Below, piece by piece: positions 62,426 to 64,000 of a stretch of 64,000 nucleotides of DNA (position 1 is the stretch's first letter; each line of letters starts with the position of its first letter). The DNA lies in the NCBI GenBank assembly GCA_002869145.1, contig PKTM01000012.1, positions 182,507 through 246,506 on the forward strand, given 5' to 3'. A model generated the notes under the pieces. The model was given only the letters and a program-made list of their open reading frames with translations. It did no database searches and was not told where the DNA came from. Made by a program: the position numbers and the translations under genes. Source of the DNA: Denitrovibrio sp. GTDB lineage: Bacteria > Chrysiogenota > Deferribacteres > Deferribacterales > Geovibrionaceae.

Positions 62426-64000
62426 ATGGTTAGGTTTACGCTAAACGGAAAAAACATTGAATATGATGGCGAAGAGATATCTCTGCTCAGGTGGCTGAGG
62501 TATACTCTGCGCATTGCCAGCGTAAAAGACGGCTGTTCCGGTCAAGGCGCATGCGGTGCATGCCTTATAGAGATAGATGGCAAAGCAAAGCTTGCATGCA
62601 GACAAAAGATGGCCGACATGGAAGGCAAGAATATGGTTACAATAGAAGGTTTTCCAAAAGAGCTGAAAGAGACACTGGGAAGAGCTTTTGTTGCATCTGG
62701 AGCTGTTCAGTGCGGATTCTGTTCACCGGGAATGCTAACCAGAACAAAAAACCTGCTGACGAACAATCCTAACCCAACAAGACAAGAGGCAGCTCAGGCG
62801 GTCAAGCCTCATCTTTGCAGATGCACAGGCTATGTTAAGATTGTCGATGCTATACTTCTGGCGGCGGAAAAACTGAGAGACGGAAAATCTGTTGAATACG
62901 ACACGCACGAAATAGGTAAGTCCGCTCCGAAATTTCAAGCATATGAGAGAGCAGTTGGCGAACCGCTCTTTGCTGATGGAATGTACTTCGACGATCAATA
63001 TCTCGGTGCACTGCATCTGAGCGAACACCCCAGAGCCCGCATTTTAAAGATAGACACTTCGAAAGCGGAAGCTGTGGAAGGTGTTGTAAAAGTTTTAACA
63101 TATAAAGATGTCCCCGGTAAACGCCGCATAGGAATGATAACCAAAGACTGGGACGCATATATCGCAGAAGGGGAAATAACCAGATATGTGGGCGATGTTA
63201 TCGCCTGCGTGATTGCTGATAAAATGCTCACCGCAAGACATGCGGCAACCCTTATAGATGTAGAATATGAGGTTTTAGAACCTCTCACCGACATGACACT
63301 GGCAGAGCACTCCGACATCAGGATACACGAATCAGGAAACCTGCTGAAATAGACGAACATTTGCTACGGCGAAAGTGTTGATGATGTTTTTGCAAAATCA
63401 GCGCACGTTGTCTCAGGCAGGTACGAAACACAGCTTATAGAACACGCATTTCTTGAGGTTGAAAGCAGTCTGGCAAGATACGAAGACGGTGTGATGACAG
63501 TCTATTCTCAGGGTCAGGGGATATACGAAGACAGACACCAGCTGGCAGATTTGCTTGGCTTAAAAACAGAAGATGTTAATGTAAAGCTTGTCCCCTCTGG
63601 CGGTGCTTTCGGCGGAAAGGAAGACCTTATCGCTCAAGGACACGCTGCCCTAGGAGCTTTTCACCTGAAAAGACCTGTAAAAGTAACCATAACAAGAGAA
63701 CAGTCCATAAGAATGCATGCGAAAAGACATCCGATGATACTAGACTATAAACTTGGCTGTGACGAAAGCGGCAAATTCACTGGACTTTATGCCAGAATAC
63801 TCGGCGACACAGGTGCATACGCATCTGCCGGCGGACCTGTTATGGAACGTGCTGCAACACACGCCGGTGGGGCATATTTCATCCCAAATATTGACGTGCA
63901 GTCAAAAGCTGTTTACACAAACAATCTTCCGGCGGGAGCCATGCGTGGCTTCGGTGTAAATCAGGTCACTTTCGCCATAGAAAGCCTTATTGACGAGCTT
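62426..64000 (+). pseudogene. Selenium-dependent xanthine dehydrogenase gene with in-frame TAG, 3' end beyond window
   Basis: The frame starts with a [2Fe-2S] ferredoxin domain (Cys37, 43, 46, 58) and a second four-cysteine domain (CGFCSPGM, CRCTGY), then enters the molybdopterin-binding part fused in the same chain, as in the Se-dependent xanthine dehydrogenase family. TAG at 63350-63352 interrupts it after 308 residues; the same frame then runs open to the window edge with clear family sequence (GGAFGGKEDL, PAGAMRGFG). The gene would oxidise hypoxanthine/xanthine with YqeB/YqeC support. It is broken, mis-sequenced or read through. Confidence 0.82.

Noticed and set aside
45079-63352. Genome-wide reassignment of TAG
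   Set aside because: TAG ends ygeW and the DUF697 gene at 34374 in normal positions, and the third interrupted frame has TAA.
62426-64000. Selenocysteine decoding of the in-frame stop in the selenium-dependent enzyme
   Set aside because: Selenocysteine uses TGA; this stop is TAG, and the family holds selenium as a labile cofactor ligand rather than as selenocysteine.

Overview
The window comes from a Gram-negative, anaerobically respiring bacterium with moderately AT-rich DNA. The signs are a Tat-exported molybdoenzyme with a multihaem cytochrome c, outer-membrane and lipoprotein signals, a selenium/molybdenum-hydroxylase cluster and many histidine kinases. The overall style resembles Deferribacterota (Denitrovibrio/Geovibrio-like), but that is inference and no rRNA is present. 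I saw no tRNA, rRNA, CRISPR array or insertion sequence.

Layout. (1) 1-6850: a minus-strand operon for a Psr/Phs/Srr-type respiratory molybdopterin reductase (catalytic subunit, four-cluster ferredoxin, NrfD membrane anchor, small TPR-like periplasmic protein, decahaem-type cytochrome c). It is divergent from an ArsR-family regulator and an exported rhodanese. The reductase and rhodanese promoters share an 18-bp dyad placed 6 bp from the -35 box. (2) 6889-33726: a biosynthetic island. Type II thioesterase and Sfp-type phosphopantetheinyl transferase lie on the minus strand. Facing away is one long plus-strand operon: SPFH protein, PotD-like lipoprotein, cyclic-peptide-type ABC exporter, a starter NRPS protein, a giant NRPS-PKS hybrid broken by an in-frame TAA, a terminal NRPS with a methyltransferase inside its A domain plus a thioesterase, and a free-standing acyltransferase that would serve the AT-less ketosynthase module. 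(3) 33752-35998: two convergent DUF697-like proteins, a small membrane protein and an orphan ParA ATPase. (4) 36116-42465: a signalling operon of three-receiver hybrid kinase, CheR, CheB and response-regulator-kinase. (5) 42648-45741: AraC regulator divergent from a CPBP protease, a small membrane protein and an outer-membrane protein gene broken by an in-frame TAG. (6) 45789-49226: a tightly overlapping operon of corrinoid-binding protein, a UroD/MtaA-like protein lacking the usual zinc cysteines, and a histidine kinase. (7) 49692-52493: small housekeeping and regulatory genes (RRM protein, LysR, DUF1499 lipoprotein, FUSC-like membrane protein). (8) 52643-64000: selenium-dependent molybdenum hydroxylase and anaerobic purine/carbamoyl catabolism genes: DapA-like, YqeC-MocA fusion, YqeB, two fold-type-II PLP enzymes, YheO-like regulator, YgeY, carbamate kinase, YgeW and a selenium-dependent xanthine dehydrogenase broken by an in-frame TAG at the window edge.

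The most unusual material is the trans-AT PKS/NRPS line with eroded condensation domains at its start, the corrinoid protein/degenerate methyltransferase/histidine kinase operon, and a cysteine-rich insertion occupying the same place in two different kinases. Three otherwise intact reading frames carry single in-frame stop codons, which needs a check for error, decay or readthrough.
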